Shown: positions 39,388 to 54,696, counted from the stretch's first letter. The stretch is DNA of 64,000 nucleotides from Astropecten irregularis (GCA_963971285.1 OZ020259.1:1860001-1924000); one strand, 5' to 3'. Numbers and translations: made by a program. The notes: generated from the sequence alone by a model not told the origin.

Positions 39388-42300
39388 TTAAGGGCTAAAA
39401 TAATCAATGTGTTTGGGGATCCCTTCTTATCACAATCCCCATGAGCCAATTCCGCAATGGCAATGATATGAGTGTGCAGGTTGTTTTCGAATTTGATTGT
39501 GTTTAACTTAGTTCGATTGCTGTAGCTTACTGTCAGTCACAGTACTACTAGTGTCAGTATCAATGGTGACGAGGAAGATGTGTATCTTCCTATATAAATA
39601 TCACATAACCACTCATTTACTTATTACCAGCCTTACCTTTATTATTAAACGACCACGGCGTGTGAATCGTAAACTTCAAAGATGTGCATTGGGCGCTACC
39701 ATTTTGTTTTCACAGCGCCCTCTATCGACAACTTTTGTGTCAAGCTAGACACATTATTTTTTACAATGAACAATAATGAAACTTTTTTTTTTCTTCAATT
39801 TATTGTTAGTTTGTTAGTTGGAACAAACTGGAAGCAATGAATATGGCTTATTGCCAGGCACTGGGGCAACATGCAAATTCACAAACAAACAAACAGACAT
39901 CCCACCTTGGATATTGTGCTCTTGGACTTCTTGTACTTGACTTGTAAGATGAGTGTCCAATGTCACCCGCCTATTGTCATTGTGTGTCTGGTCTATCGTC
40001 ATTGTGAGTCTTGTCTATCACCACTGTGTTTCCTGTTGTTGTTTTTCTTTTATGTCCAAGTGTCACTTTGTCCGGGATATTACGTGAGTGTTTATGTATC
40101 CTTCGGCCTGTCCACAGTCATTGTTTATGTCTTAATTATCCATTGCCAGTCCATCTGGTGCTTGCCATTTTCTGTATGAAGATCATTCTGTATTTCTTTT
40201 CTGTTTTCAACACTACATAATTTACAGATTAGTCTTACATTGTGGATGAATTTATTTGCTTATCAAATTATCTATTTAGTTTTGTTGTTCTCTTAATTTA
40301 TTTTACTTTTTACACTTATGCTATATATTTTGTATATTTTCTTAATTTAATATCTGAGTATTTTCATGATTTTTATTTATTACGATATGTGTACCATCTT
40401 TGGATTGGATGAGCAGGCTTTCGAGTCACAGTGTCTTCACTTTTGCTCATCCTGGCCGTCCTAAGTTTGGCTTTTCTCTTCTTATGTGCATTTGTTCTTC
40501 TCAATCCCACCCCCCACTCAACCCCACCCCAACCCACTCAACCCCACCCCAACCCACTCCACCCCTCCCTATCCCACTCCACCCCACTCCATCCATCCCC
40601 TACTCTCTCCACCCCTCCCCAACCCCCCCCCTTTTTGACACCCCTTGCTTTTTGTTATTGCTTATTGTTATTGCCCTTTTAGTTATCTGTGATTGTACAT
40701 TTTTTTGTCTCTTGTTCTCTTGAATTTGGCCGAATAAATAATAATAATAATAATAAACAAACAAAAAGAATTAACAGACAAACAAACAAATAAACGGTAG
40801 GGGCCGGTGCAAGTAAATAAGCAAACAAACAAAAAAACAAACACCCCAATTCTTACAAATGAACAGATGAATATTGGAGGTAATTATCATGCATGCAAAC
40901 ACACAAACAAATGACAACTCGATCATGACAGAAATTTACTGAATATATCTTATTTTTTATTTGTCGTATAACTATATCTGTGTACCTTCATTAGAATTTC
41001 ATCTAAAATTGTTACATTGAAAGTGCATGGTTTCATTAAGTACTGTTGTTTTCCAATACAAGTAAGGCATAAAGGTAGTTCAAATTTATGATAAAATTAC
41101 AAATTGTGGCTAAATATTACACTGGCCTCATAATTATTCTGATAAATTTACATAATTAATACAAACATTTCAGTTTAATCTGCATCAAAGGCCCTTAAAT
41201 GTTATTATTGACTAATTTAATTAAATAAACCATCTTATAATACCTTTTAACTGAATAATTAACCAGAAATCATAAATGTTCAAATTAATGACATATACTA
41301 CAAAAACTATCACAAACATGAATGAATATATGGAAATTAATGGATTATGAGTTAATAAATGGAAATGCAGCAGGCAAACAAGTGGAGATGTATTCTAACA
41401 AATGAAAGTTCTAAATCTATGCCTGGATCCCTGTTTTTTATTTCAGTGTCAAAAAGCAATCCAGAAAAAGACTGCAGTCTTAAAAGCCTTTTCAAGGCAC
41501 CTATTTCTATTCTTCACCCAGGCATGGCTAGCATTTTAAAAACAAAATTCATACAGGAATTATTCATGAACTACTTCTAATTTTCAACTGAATATACATC
41601 CTGTATGAGAAAATTTCAAACTACTAAGCCATAAATTGTGATTTAAACATGACTACTACAAATTAACACACAATGAAATTTTGTTTAAAAAAAAGGATAA
41701 AACATAATAAATGACCTATTCACTAAAAAATAAACACAAAAATCATTTGATGAAAGTGCTATTTATTTTAAATAAAAGAGAAAGAGCCCAAAAAAATTAA
41801 TTTGATTGTTAATACACCAAAGAATTTGAAAAACGTAAACCTGCAAAGCTTTTATTCTTTTTAGCATGGAATGTTTGAGGCCGAATGTAGAATGTGCTGA
41901 GTAAAAAATATCACTGATATTTTCCATCTTACAAATAAAAATTTGATCATCAAACAATTTGTATGAATTGAAATAAAACATATATTTGGACTCGAATCTA
42001 CTATTAAATCAAATTAATAATTTTAGTGAATTATAAAAAAACCTTATATGAATATTACGCTGCTGATGAGAAAATATGGCTTAACAATTCCTAAACTCTC
42101 GCTAAGCGACGTAACGCCTGTTGCTAAGCATGTTTTGAATTTTGCACTGTATAAAGAGAGCAGATGAATTCACTGTTGCCATTAGCAATAGCTGCATCCA
42201 TTGCTGCTATTTGGTTCTTGCCGTTCACACTGTCCATAAATGAAATTAGCTAGTTGATTCAAATCATTAAAATAACCCTTAAACTGCTAAAATAAGGCAT

Positions 42301-42505
42301 TTTTCACCAAAAAGTCACGGTGTGAAATCTCTGATTTAGTCTTCTTAAGAAAATATAACTTTCTAAGCTTAGCGAAATTAACTACTGATGATCAATATTT
42401 AAGAGTAACCTTGAAAGTACGTTTCACGTTTCCATGGTCATACACATTCGACTGGACAGTTTACCAATGATGCCGGGTATCAGTAGTCAGGTGCCCTGAG
42501 TGGCT

Positions 42506-45500
42506 TTAGGATCGAGGCACAGCAGACAGCTTCACACCATTGGGAGGAGACAGGAATCCAAACTTGCCACAATTGGGAGGAATCTGGGGAGGCAACACAG
42601 CAGATGTTAGCAGTCCGAGAATAACTGAAAATGTCGTTACAGGATTTCTAATTGATGGCTGCCTGGAACTGAGTGAGTGTAATTATCCTGGGGTCGATTT
42701 CACGAAGCCCTGCGATCGATCGTAACTCGAGTTACGAAGGATAACCCATCGTAGGGGGCCTATCTCGACCCCTGGCATGATAAATACCTAAATACCTAAA
42801 GACTCATTTCAGATCTAGAGATCTCGAAGGAGATTGTCGGATTGCTCACTTACCTCAGTCTCAGTACAGGTCTCCAGACGGAAGTTCTGCAGCATTCGCA
42901 CCAGTCCCATCTTGACCTGTTGGAGGAAGAATCCAAGTATGTCTATCAAGAGAGGGCCTTTGGAGACCGATGAGCAGGGTGGAGTCAGGACATTCTTTCC
43001 ACTTTCCAAGGCAGAGCTTTTGAAACGCTGCCTACACAACCAATCTTGTGCTTACTTTGTGGTTGCCGTGTCATAATGCTGCTAACCATATCCACAGGAA
43101 AAGGCATGTTACCCTTCTGGAGATTAATGCTAGACAACTGCGTGCGTGCAGCCGAACATCCCTAAAAATTGTGAAATATGCTCATGCAAATTTTGCTTCT
43201 AAGTTAGTATGAAGATGTACTCGTTTCAAAGCAGTGCTACGACACTGACCCTTGGAAATGGCCCAACAGGACCTGACCCAGAACAACAGGATGCTATGCA
43301 TATGGTAACGTGCCACATTTATAATGTGACACGAGAAGCTTTGGGTTGACACACAGTCACACAATGACACAGAAAGATGACAAACTGACAGACACAGAAA
43401 AGGACATGTCATTCCGTTGAGACAACTGACCTGCAAAAGGGCAAGCCGCATCCCGACGCAGTTTCTGGGTCCAGCGCCGAACGGAATCCAGGCGCAGGGG
43501 TGACGCTTCTCCCTCTTCTCTGGAGCAAACCTGACGAAGAAACAACACTCTGTTAGCCACTCCCAGGAACACCCAGCACAATTGGGAGGAATCTGTTTGG
43601 TACTACCGGGCTTTAAAACCATTGTCTCAAAACGATTATTAAGAGAGACAACATCAATAAAACATTCTCCCTTTCAATCTGGTCTGCAAGTAGAATGGTA
43701 GCGTCTACGTCTTCTTCTTTTAAAATGAACCATCACAACTGTCCAAGCCACTCTCCAAGTTGCAGTTCTTACCTTTCTGGTTCAAATTTATCTGGGTTCT
43801 CCCACAGCTCTGGATCGTGATGGACGGCCCAGATGGAGAAGAAGACCTCAATCCCCTTTGGGATGGTGAAGCCTTTGTAATTGTAATCGCTGCCGGTCTC
43901 ACGGGCAGAACTGAAGGAGCAAGACAAAACATTAAAGAGGATATTCAACACTCAAAAGAACTATAATCCTTAGATTACTTGACATGAGAAAAAAAAAAAT
44001 TTATCTCACACTGAACACAGAAAGAGTCTTTTTGGATGATTTTTCTCTGAACATGATCAACCCGCAAGCGCTTCCCAAAATTGAGTTTGTCTGAATTTTG
44101 TCAATGGGGGCAGCAGACAAATCTGTGTGATTTTGTGACGTCAGATATGGGAGCCTTTTCTATTTTACTGTGCCACGTCTGAACATACTTTCATAGTTGT
44201 TCTTACGTCTAAAACCTGCCTCCCAACCCAAAGTACGGGTACGTACATGACAGATGGAGGGTAGACCCGTAGAGTCTCGCTGATGACCCAATCCAAGTAG
44301 GTCATTTTGGCGATGTTCTCGTAGGTGATGTCATCACGTCTGGGAGCTACCGCGTCAATCTCTGCGATCAGCTTGTCCTGGATATCTGGGTTGGTCGCCA
44401 GGCAGTAGGAGGCATAGCCGAGGGTGGTGTTGGAGGTCTCATAACCGGCCAAGAAGAAGATTAGTCCCTGATGATGGGAAATGAATGATCATAGTGATCA
44501 AGGGATTGATACACTGATGAAGCTCAGACAGCACAAGCAACTGCCTTGTTTTGGACATGGCATCCTTGGTCAATGCCTTGATTTCCCCCAAGACACCTCC
44601 CTGATGGTCCTGGATACTATCCTAATGCCCAAGGAAACCATCTAGAAGTACCTAGACACCACCCTGAGGGCCCTGAACATCACCCTGATGTACCAGGACA
44701 TGGCCCCGATGCCCCATCCTAATTCCCAAGGACAACAACTTGATGCACCTAGACACCACCCTGGTGGCCCTGGACACATCCCCCAAGCACTAGGACGCTA
44801 CCTTGATGCCCCCAGACACCGCTTTCATGCCCCAGGATATCATCCTAATTCCCAAGGAAACCACCTTGATGTACCTAGACACCGTTCAGTGATGGCCCTG
44901 GACACTACCTTGATGCTCCAAGACACCGCCCTGATGCACCAGGACACCACCATGACGTCCCCTAGACACCGCCCTGATGCCCCTAGACACACCACCCTGA
45001 TGAAACCCCTGGACATAAGTAAGAATTGATCGCACAGATGGAAATACCTGAGCTTTGAGCTCCTCGGCAGCGAGTGATTTCTTGCTCATCTTCTTGCGGT
45101 GCTCATCCTCGAGTTTCTCCTCTTCGGTGGCCTCTGCTTTGTCCTCATCCGATATACGCTGAGCATTCAACATCAGCTGCAAGAGGTCAACTCTCTGCCA
45201 AATAAAACACGACGTCAAGGGAACATCACGACAATGTCCTTCTGTCCTGGGAGAGGGGTGTGTTAATTCTATTCTATAGACGGGTCATTCCATCAGCTTA
45301 ATAGGGCATGATCTGTCAGTAACACTCATAAAATGTATTACAGTGGAACGCGGCAATAACGAACACCGCTATACCGAGCATTTGGCTACACCGAACATCA
45401 TTCTTGGCTCCCAATTTGTATGCACAATGTATATAGGCATGCTGAACATTGTTCACTATAATGAATGACAACTATAACCAACAATTTCTGTGCATCCCAG

Positions 45501-48500
45501 CGTGTTTTATTATGCTTTAGGATGCCGCAGTTTCTGTTGCAGCAGTCTCAGGACTGCTGGTGCACAGAGGTTGCTATGCTGCTGCAGTTGCTGATGAAGT
45601 AGCTGCCAGAGCAGTTGCAGATGCTTCTGCATTTGCTGTTTGTTGCTACTGGTTGTTGCTAGCAATGACAGCGAGCTTGAATATTAAGAGTTTTGCTGCT
45701 GTGGCATTAAACAGCAACTGCAGGTCCAGCAAGAGTCGCAGCTACAGCAGCTGCAGTCATTGTCACTGCTGCAGCCCCTTCCAATTCCCAAGAATTATAA
45801 CCATCCGCATTCCTATAATCATTTTACCTTCTCCGATCCACTCTTCCGTAATTCCACAGCTTGGTCCAGCATATTCGAAAAGAATTTGACTGCCTTCTTG
45901 TCGAAAGTGCTCACATCAAACCGGTTGATGATGGGAGCCATGAACGGCATAAACACTGTGGTAACACAAATTTGAATATTTCACACTAGAAACATAAACG
46001 ATTACATAATATTACGGCTGAGTGTGTTTGAGTATCCAGTCTTTATTGTGAACTTCTGCACTTGTTTATAAAATTTATTGAGAAATATTCTTATATTTCT
46101 TGGTGCTTTTGTAACTATAAACGTGAAACTTTGAAACTGTGGTTGTTAATTGAGACACTTGAGTTTGTTTGTGATCTGCGGAGAGGAAAGCCAAACAACT
46201 ACAGAAAATTGATTGTTTATGTCAAAGCATGTTACTCTAGATCGCTGTTAGAGAGAAATGTCCCAGGTTTTAGCAGACAAACTTAGGAAGAAGATGGCAG
46301 CCCAAGTGTTGCACAGGCTTAAAAGCTCTTTCTATTTTTGGACTAAATGTCCTTTTCAGGGTTGGGGATAGGGAGATACAACTCTTCGAATGTGTCTACA
46401 AAACTTACGAAGGACAAAACCAGCCAGAGAGAACCTCATCTGAAAGATCTTCTTGGCGTTAGACAAAAAAGGATCGTTCTCATTTTCTTGCGAGTTGAGG
46501 TTGAGGCCGAATGCTGTCGTGCCGATGGCATCTATGAGGTAGCCTCCGTAAATACTACGACCAGAGAAGATAAGAGTTAAAGACGGTGATGATTTGTGCA
46601 TAAAGCTTGTACGATATGTTTGCCACCAAAGAGCTTGTCCAGCAGATTGGCTTTTTGGCAAACGTTAATAGTAAACTGCTGAGAGATGCAAGCCAGGCTG
46701 TGTGTGGTGTGAAGTGATTAATCATTGGAAAGTTATGGGGAGGTGATTTTATTAGAGACAACTGATCCGGGAAGATTTAAAGAGTCGCCAAGGTTGTGAC
46801 TGGAGGTACAACAATGACCAGAGGCAATGAGGCAACGACCAGGGGCACAAAGGCAATGACCAGGCGCACCAAGGTAATGACCAGGGGCACCAAGGCAATG
46901 ACCAGGGGCACCAAGGCAATGACCAGGGACACCGAGGCAATGACCAGGGGCACCAAGGCAATGACAAGGGACACCAAGGCAATGACCAAGGGCACCAAGG
47001 CAATGTCCAGGGACACCAAGGCAATGACCAGGGCCACGCGAAGGCAATGATCAGGGCCACCAAAGTAATGACCAGGGGCACCAAGGCAATGACCAGAGGC
47101 AATGAGGCAATGACCAGGGGCACCAAGGCAAGAAACTTTTAAGGGCAATGGATGGAATCAAACTTGCATACTCCTTGAGTTGAACACACTTGCCCTCTTC
47201 GTGGTGTTTAGCAACCTTCCTGATCATGGGGTCCAAGCATCCGTTGATGAGAGGCGACATCTGGAAAGGACAAAATAACCCAATGATAGAGCGGCAGATG
47301 GATCTTTAACCTTATCCTTCACAGCTCAAAGTCTTCAAGACTGAAATTTGAAACCTTACAAGGATGAGGTATTGAAACTTTACCACTTGGAGACGGGGGA
47401 CATTGCAGATTGTATTATCTAGCCCTAGAGAAGGGCTAATTCCAAAAACTCAATGAAATGGTGTCAGCGGAGCACCTCTTGAAGTGTCCTCTATTGGAAC
47501 ACAAATGCAGAGCTGAGGACCTTGCAGAGGACAATGATGTTGCTAGGAGCTGTGTCCAGCTTTGGCAGAAACACATCATCTGATGTGTGTGGACACGATA
47601 AGAAGAAGCTTGGAAGATTTCAAGAGGGTGTCACCGTTAGTGCCCATCAGTTGGTTGAGGTCAGTGTACTCACAATCTTCATCTTGGATCCGCTGAACGT
47701 CGGACTGATGATGCCTCGAACATCCTTCCAGTGCTCATCTCTCAACATGGTCAGTGCCTTGTCAAACGGCTTGCTAGTTACTGGCGGGGCCTGAAGTTGA
47801 CAGAGAAGAAACAAAAGTCTGTCAATTTCAACCAAAATCGTAACTTAATATCAATCGTAGGAATTATGATTTGCATTGCAGCCCAACGTAGGATATACGA
47901 TGGGCAATCCTTCGTAACTTAATTTACGATCGATCGTAGGGCATTGAGAATTTGACCCCTGATGTCATATAGGTAAGAATCAGTCCTGCTACCATCACCC
48001 AGAATTGTCAGCAAACAAAAGTCGTCTGGTGGATCCCATGGAAAAAAGATACCAGGGGTGCGTTCCGCTTGCACGAACATACGCGAACAAGTTCACGCCG
48101 TTTGCGTTACGCTTGAAATTTGGGGAATGCACATGCAACAAATGGCGAACATGTGTTGTGGACTGCGTCCATCTTTCATTCAATGTAGTTAGCCAACTTC
48201 AACAAACACCTCCTCTACACCGTTAGGTGTATTAGGCGAACATTGTGTGCGTGTTTGGCGAACAGCGCGTTCTGGTTTGAAAACGATGGCGCTCATTGTG
48301 CGCCGCGCGCATAGTCAGCTGGAGTGGAATGCACCCCTGATGATGAGGTCAACCCAGAGTAACCAAGATGAAGGATGTTAGCGAAGCAAACTCAGAGGAG
48401 CTGGTCAGGTGTATGTCAGTCAGAGCACTCAGACTAGCAGTGCTGAGTGCTGACGTCGTGTCCGTCGTGCGGATAACCCGATGATCGAGTCCTTACCTTC

Positions 48501-50287
48501 CGATTGGGAAAAGTGGTGAAGTCTTTGATGCAGATTGCTCTGATTAGGTCCACATCTGCAACAATCAGAGCGGGGTTCCATCCACTGTATATCCTGCAGA
48601 AGTATACAATTAATTGATTGCCTTAATAGCCCTCCAACTGGACAAAACCACTCACACACCACTGGTGCTACCTATAGAGCCTTTTCCAAACCTCTGCTCT
48701 GGCTCAGGCTATGGGTACATTTCATTAATCCATTCTAAAATAACGGGTATATCAAATAGAGGCTTTCAAGTTTGGCTGCGGTTTGGAAGTAGATTTTCTG
48801 GTTTGAACAAGAAAACAGCTTCAGCTTCAATGAAAAACCACAACCTATATTTTCAGCATATGAATGATGGAGACAAAGCCGGATCAAAAATAATCTAAGA
48901 ATCACTCAAGAATCTCAAAGGAACAAACGAAAACCCCAACAAAGAAACAAGTTGTTTTAAAAATTAAAACTAAATGCATTTTATCCCAAAATGGATTTAA
49001 AAAGGTGTAGCCCAACTGCCCAAGTAGTGTTATGTCTAAAATCACTCTTTACCCGAAGATCTTTCCAAACTTAGGGAAACAGTCGTCATGAAAACCTTGC
49101 ATTCCCTGTGGGAAGAACAAGAACAAAAATAGGGATCAGTGAAAAATGTTGTCGATGGCAATGTTGGTTTATCGGGGATGAAACTCATCTTGTGGCAAAG
49201 TTATTGTGGCTGCTTTGGTCTGACAGAAACAGGTTCGAATCCCCTTTAAGTCATCCTTAAGTTACAGGATTGTGTGCAGTTTAAACTGTAAAACTGGGGA
49301 TAGGGGGCATAGGTGGGAAGTGAGTTAGGCATTCGCCTCTCACCAATGTGGCATGGGTTCGATCCCGGCTTTGGTCATAATGAGTAGAATAGGAGACTTT
49401 TGGAGAGTAAGTCTTGAGTCTACACCGCACGCGCGCAATACAGCGCGCGCATGCTCACAATTGCGCAAGCATGGTTTGCGCGTGCGCTGTTGACTCAAGA
49501 CTGACCCTCCAAAAGTCTCCCATTTTGCGTTGGTTCTCTCCTATGGTAAGAGGGTTTTTCTCCAGGTTGTCTGATTTTCCTCCCTCCACAAAAATCAAAG
49601 TGTTTCGATCTCAGACTGTGTTCTGTGGTCATGAATGGGTTGATGTGGCGGGCAGCCAAGGGCGCCCATGAATGCCGGTAACTTGATCACGTTGTAGCTG
49701 AATGCAATCTTTTGCAATTCAGCACCCCAGCTGTGAGGAAGGAAGATTAGCTTCTCAAACCATTATCATTATTGCCAGTTAATAGTGACATCTGTCACCC
49801 CAGCCTAATGGACTATACCAGCTTTGCTCTTAAGCCCCGCCCACGTGTGTTTTACATACAACATCAGACCGAGTTTTGCCGAGGCTTTCATGTGTCACCT
49901 GATTAAAAGGCGTCAACCATTTGGTCAAAGCTCACAGTTTGATTGACGGGCCAGAAGGGTCCATTGCAAAGTCTCCCTGGTAGTATTAGGACTTGTGGTC
50001 TCTCAAAGGTGGGACCAATGGGAGACTTTTGGAGAGTCGGTCTTGAGTCAACAGGGCACGTGCACGCACGCGCATGCTCACAATTGCGCAAGCATGGTTT
50101 GCGCGTGCACTGTTGACTCAAGACCGACTCTCCAAAAGTCTCCCATTAGCAAGTTGAATTGAAGGGAATTAAGTGCTTAGTTACCCTTTTATGGAAGAGC
50201 CATTGGCAGGTATTGCCCAGAATAAAGGTGGGCTTTGGTCCAGGAAATCCCATCCTTGAAAGAGAACGATGCTGCCAGTTATCATAC
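42506..50287 (-). CDS. CYP3-clan cytochrome P450 (first exon not found)
   Basis: There are 13 exons in phase: 50185-50287, 49053-49105, 48497-48593, 47674-47790, 47172-47260, 46409-46554, 45828-45955, 45048-45194, 44247-44467, 43773-43910, 43431-43530, 42854-42916 and 42506-42583, giving about 492 residues. The P450 landmarks occur in order: proline-rich [14 protein letters not shown]-helix [15 protein letters not shown]-helix [15 protein letters not shown]; and heme ligand loop [12 protein letters not shown]. Overall alignment follows CYP3A ([28 protein letters not shown]). It would be an ER-anchored heme monooxygenase acting on lipophilic substrates; the substrate is unknown. The N-terminal membrane helix must lie in an upstream exon that I could not find before 51209. 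Two introns carry minisatellites (44560-45010 and 46803-47133). Confidence 0.93.
42691..42776. repeat. Fragment of the GGGGTCGATTTCAC element
   Basis: It reads GGGGTCGATTTCACGAAGCC, then GATCGATCGTAACTCGAG and CCATCGTAGGGGGCC, matching the left half of 23474-23613. It lies in the last intron of the P450 gene. An inverted relative lies at 47868-47962. Confidence 0.6.
44560..45010. repeat. Minisatellite of CCTGATGCCCCTAGACACC type in a P450 intron
   Basis: Degenerate units of roughly 21-24 bp alternate CACCCTGATG, CCCTGGACA and CCTAGACACC words. The array ends about 40 bp from the exon at 45048. The unit is CCTG/CACC rich like the array at 46803 but clearly different in sequence. Confidence 0.75.
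45341..45515. mobile_element. Degenerate pogo/Tigger-like MITE copy
   Basis: TA is followed by CAGTGGAACGCGGCAATAAC, then CCGAACATCATTCTTGGCTC, like the copy at 21145. The right end is truncated or diverged. It is followed by TGC/GCA-rich degenerate trinucleotide DNA up to about 45780. It lies in a P450 intron. Confidence 0.65.
46803..47133. repeat. 21-bp minisatellite in a P450 intron
   Basis: About 15 units of CAATGACCAGGGGCACCAAG plus G lie in tandem, each differing at a few positions, between the exons at 47172-47260 and 46409-46554. Because 21 is a multiple of three, all frames stay open and mimic proteins. The same unit appears inverted at 53756-54118. Confidence 0.9.
48053..48339. mobile_element. 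CAGGGGTGCGTTCC-ended MITE in a P450 intron
   Basis: The left end CAGGGGTGCGTTCCGCTTG faces the right end AGTGGAATGCACCCCTG. The interior is CG-rich with repeated CGAACA words (CGAACATACGCGAACAAG). CAGGG/CCCTG ends suggest the hAT group, but no clean 8-bp duplication is visible. Confidence 0.65.
49316..49372 (+). repeat. tRNA-like SINE fragment
   Basis: AAGTGAGTTAGGCATTCGCC followed by a B-box-like GGGTTCGATCCCGGC resembles part of a tRNA gene. The A box is imperfect and the acceptor stem is absent, so it is a repeat remnant. Confidence 0.45.
49391..49521. mobile_element. GGGAGACTTTTGGAGAG palindrome, copy 1
   Basis: The ends GGAGACTTTTGGAGAG and CTCCAAAAGTCTCCC face each other, with CTTGAGTC and GACTCAAG further inward. 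The centre is CGCGCG-rich (CGCGCGCATGCTCACAATTG). It lies in a P450 intron. Two related copies lie at 50019-50145 and 54787-54915. Confidence 0.75.
50019..50145. mobile_element. GGGAGACTTTTGGAGAG palindrome, copy 2
   Basis: This is a near-perfect 127-bp palindrome. TGGGAGACTTTTGGAGAGTC at the left is exactly mirrored by GACTCTCCAAAAGTCTCCCA at the right, with GGTCTTGAGTCAACAG and CTGTTGACTCAAGACC inside. It lies beside the first mapped P450 exon. Confidence 0.85.
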
Positions 50288-51208
50288 CTGGATAAAACAA
50301 AAAAAGAAAGGGGCAACAACAACCTGTTATTAGGCCTTATTCACGGTGCATCCATCCTAGTTCATACAAAGCAGTGCAATCAAAATGAGGCTTGAATTAA
50401 AAAAACTCTAGTACTAGTAGGCCAAACCCATTTTCTTTTTAGAATTGGTGTTATCTTATCCGAAGGGAGACTACACATGAAAGGTGACAAAATGAGGCAT
50501 GAATAAGGACTAACGTTAGGGCCTATTTGAGTATTAAAATGTCTGGTGCTAGAGAAACTTGTGAGTATTTTAAAATAATTTTCAATTGGCAATTTTGCAC
50601 GGGAGCCTATGGGAAATTATTTAAACGGCTCAGTGTATGCATTCTGGTTCTATTTTCTAATATTGTTCTAAAGTGAAAATAATATTACAAGTAAAAGTGA
50701 AAAAATGAAAACAAATTTGAAATTTCCTGTGAAACCAAAATATAGACCTCCGAGTCCGCTAAAATTTCGAGAACTATTATGCAAGACGCCTAGCTAGTCT
50801 GACCAGCCATTTTCTACTCCTTTACAAGGTAAATATGCGTAAAACCCGTACCTTTTTGACTTTCAAAGTTGACAAAATCAAAAAAATTATTTTGATGATA
50901 ACTACGCCTGAAATTCACAACTCTTTAGATTTTATTCCGATGGTATTTTAGGGCCTCCGTAGGAAAATCACGGCTTTACGGATAGATAACCGTTTACCGG
51001 CATTCACGCTGAGTATTTTGGTCACTGGGAAATTTAAAGTCGCTATTTTTGGAGTTTACCTAATAAAAATAAACAATAATGCTTTTCTGAGTTTACCTAA
51101 TATGGTCATAACAGTAAGCTATCGTCTATGATGAGTCAGACTCAATAAACAAATATTAGAACACTGCAAAAGATAACAAGATTTAACCTCTGACTGAGAG
51201 CGGGAAAT
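50288..51208. promoter_or_regulatory. Intergenic space between divergent P450 and TTC32
   Basis: This 0.9-kb gap separates the most upstream mapped P450 exon from the TTC32 start. The P450 membrane-anchor exon should lie here or be very short, but I see no hydrophobic reading frame. A shared promoter is possible. The stretch is AT-rich with no repeat that I recognise. Confidence 0.35.
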
Positions 51209-53057
<1,849 letters not shown>

Positions 53058-53317
53058 CGGATGGAGTCAGTTGAGGGAGTCACTAAAATCTCCGCATCTA
53101 CATTACAATGTGCAACGGTCCAGTATTGAACTCATTTTTGCAATTTAGGAGCCAATTTTTGTCTTCTTTTGTCAAAAACACCTTAAAAAACTTAAACAAA
53201 CCCGAAAGCAAGAAGCATCTTTGAATTGATTGTGCCAGATTCACAAGATATTGGACAGGCGATATGTAGAGCTGCTAAGCAATTTCTCATGAAAACTGGT
53301 TAATAGTTGCCCAATCT

Positions 53318-53568
53318 GGGGCCAATTTCATCACTGGAGCTGTTAAGCACAAAAAAATTGCTTAGCACAAAATTTCTCTGCCCAATAAAACAAACCAACC
53401 TTAAAAATTCTGTTTGATATTCATGGTCAGCGAAAAAACAGCCAAAGAACAATCACAATTGATACACAACACATGGAAATTTGGTTGTTAATCCTGTTTT
53501 TATTAATTAGGATAGACACTTCATGGTGAGCACGTTTTTGTGCTAAGCAGGGCCGTGAAATTGGCCCC
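53318..53568. mobile_element. Family G MITE (GGGGCCAATTTCAT ends)
   Basis: It begins GGGGCCAATTTCATCACTGG and ends CGTGAAATTGGCCCC. The interior contains TTGATATTCATGGTCAGCG, ACAACACATGGAAATTTGG and CCTGTTTTTATTAATT, shared with 24420-24590 and 34671-34909. Termini and interior are both well preserved. Confidence 0.8.
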
Positions 53569-53755
53569 TGGTCATAAATGTGATAATTTTCATTATTGAA
53601 GCACCTTTTTCGGAAACGCTGTGCACGTGGAAGTGAAATTTTAGTGGCTTCCACACTTTGCTTCCTATATCCCTGTTCATCCCCTAAATCCTTGGGTCCA
53701 TCTTACCCCTCCCCCTTCAAAAGGATAGAAATGTCTTGTAGGTAATAAGTATTTG

Positions 53756-54118
53756 CCTTGGTGCTCCTGGTCATTGCCATGCTGCCCCTTGTCATTGCCT
53801 TAGTGTCACTGGTTATTGACTTGGTACCCCTGGTTATTGCCTTGGTGTACCCCTGGTCATTGCATTGGTGCCCCTGATCATTGCCCTGGCCATTGCCTTG
53901 GTGCCCCTGGTCGTTGCATTGGTGCCCCTGATCATTGCCCTGGTCATTGCCTTGGTGCCCCTGGTCGTTGCATTGGTGCCCCTGATCATTGCCCTGGTCA
54001 TTGCCTTGGTGCCCCTGGTCGTTGCATTGGTGCCCCTGATCATTTCCCTGGTCATTGCCTTAGTGCCACTAGCTGGTTTGTCTTGATGCCTCTGGTCATT
54101 GCCTTGGTGCCCCTTAAC
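53756..54118. repeat. 21-bp minisatellite, inverted relative of 46803-47133
   Basis: The units CCTTGGTGCCCCTGGTCATT plus G are the reverse complement of the P450 intron array. In the centre a 54-bp higher-order unit, including GGTCGTTGCATTGGTGCCCC, repeats three times; the word TCGTTGCATT recurs at 53911, 53965 and 54019. Confidence 0.9.
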
Positions 54119-54597
54119 ATGTTCCAGTAAACATTTAATCTTTTCTGAAAATGTAAAGGAAAAACTGCTAGAAGTTGTTCGTTAAAGAACCAAGTAGCTA
54201 TCTAGAGTTCTAGACAAAGTTACACACATGGCAGCCAGCAAGTAATTTTCCACACAATTATTTGATTTAATTGTTAGTATAAACGTTAAATGACACGTTG
54301 AATCAAATAAAAACATGGTATAAGACATTATGTGGGACTCTACGACATTCGTGTGAAACTCCAAGCATTAATATTAAAATACAATACCAGTGAAATTAAT
54401 ATTTGGTTTGAGTGTGTGCAAACGTGTTTATTGTCAATGTTGACAGATTTCGTCATCGACGTATAGAGTAGCAAAAAATAAAATAAGATTCTTTTCCGTT
54501 AATTCTACGTTTTTAATACCAAAGCCTGCAGAACATGAATCTGACATAACTGGTATTAAAAAGACACATTTTGTGAAGATACTGAACGAAAACAACA

Positions 54598-54663
54598 CGG
54601 TAGCAGCAGCAGAAGCAGAAGCAACAACAGCAAGAACAGCAGCAGCAAGAACAGCAGCAGTAG

Positions 54664-54693
<30 letters not shown>
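54598..54693. repeat. CAG/CAA/GAA trinucleotide tract
   Basis: Imperfect AGCAGCAGCAGCAGCAGC runs are mixed with AGAAGCAACAAC variants over about 95 bases, between genes and not in any predicted exon. Confidence 0.85.

Positions 54694-54696
<3 letters not shown>

Larger units (their letters stand above)
38797..42505. other. Gene-free stretch upstream of NUDT19
   Basis: The left end includes the NUDT19 promoter. Nested MITEs lie at 38984-39387. A C-rich CCACCCCAACCCACTC tract lies at about 40505-40640, with AAT and AAAC microsatellites at 40738-40850. From 40900 to 42500 the DNA is AT-rich, with no gene or repeat that I recognise. Confidence 0.6.

Noticed and set aside
40400-40723. Proline/threonine-rich frames of about 100 codons
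   Set aside because: They come from a C-rich low-complexity tract with no conserved features.
46733-47148. Long open frames with [13 protein letters not shown]-like repeats in several frames
   Set aside because: They are translations of the 21-bp minisatellite, which stays open in all frames because 21 is a multiple of 3. It is intronic in the P450 gene.
53816-54130. Reading frames over the inverted array, rich in GAPDHCPGHC or VPLIIALV
   Set aside because: These are also minisatellite translations, without a start context or family similarity.
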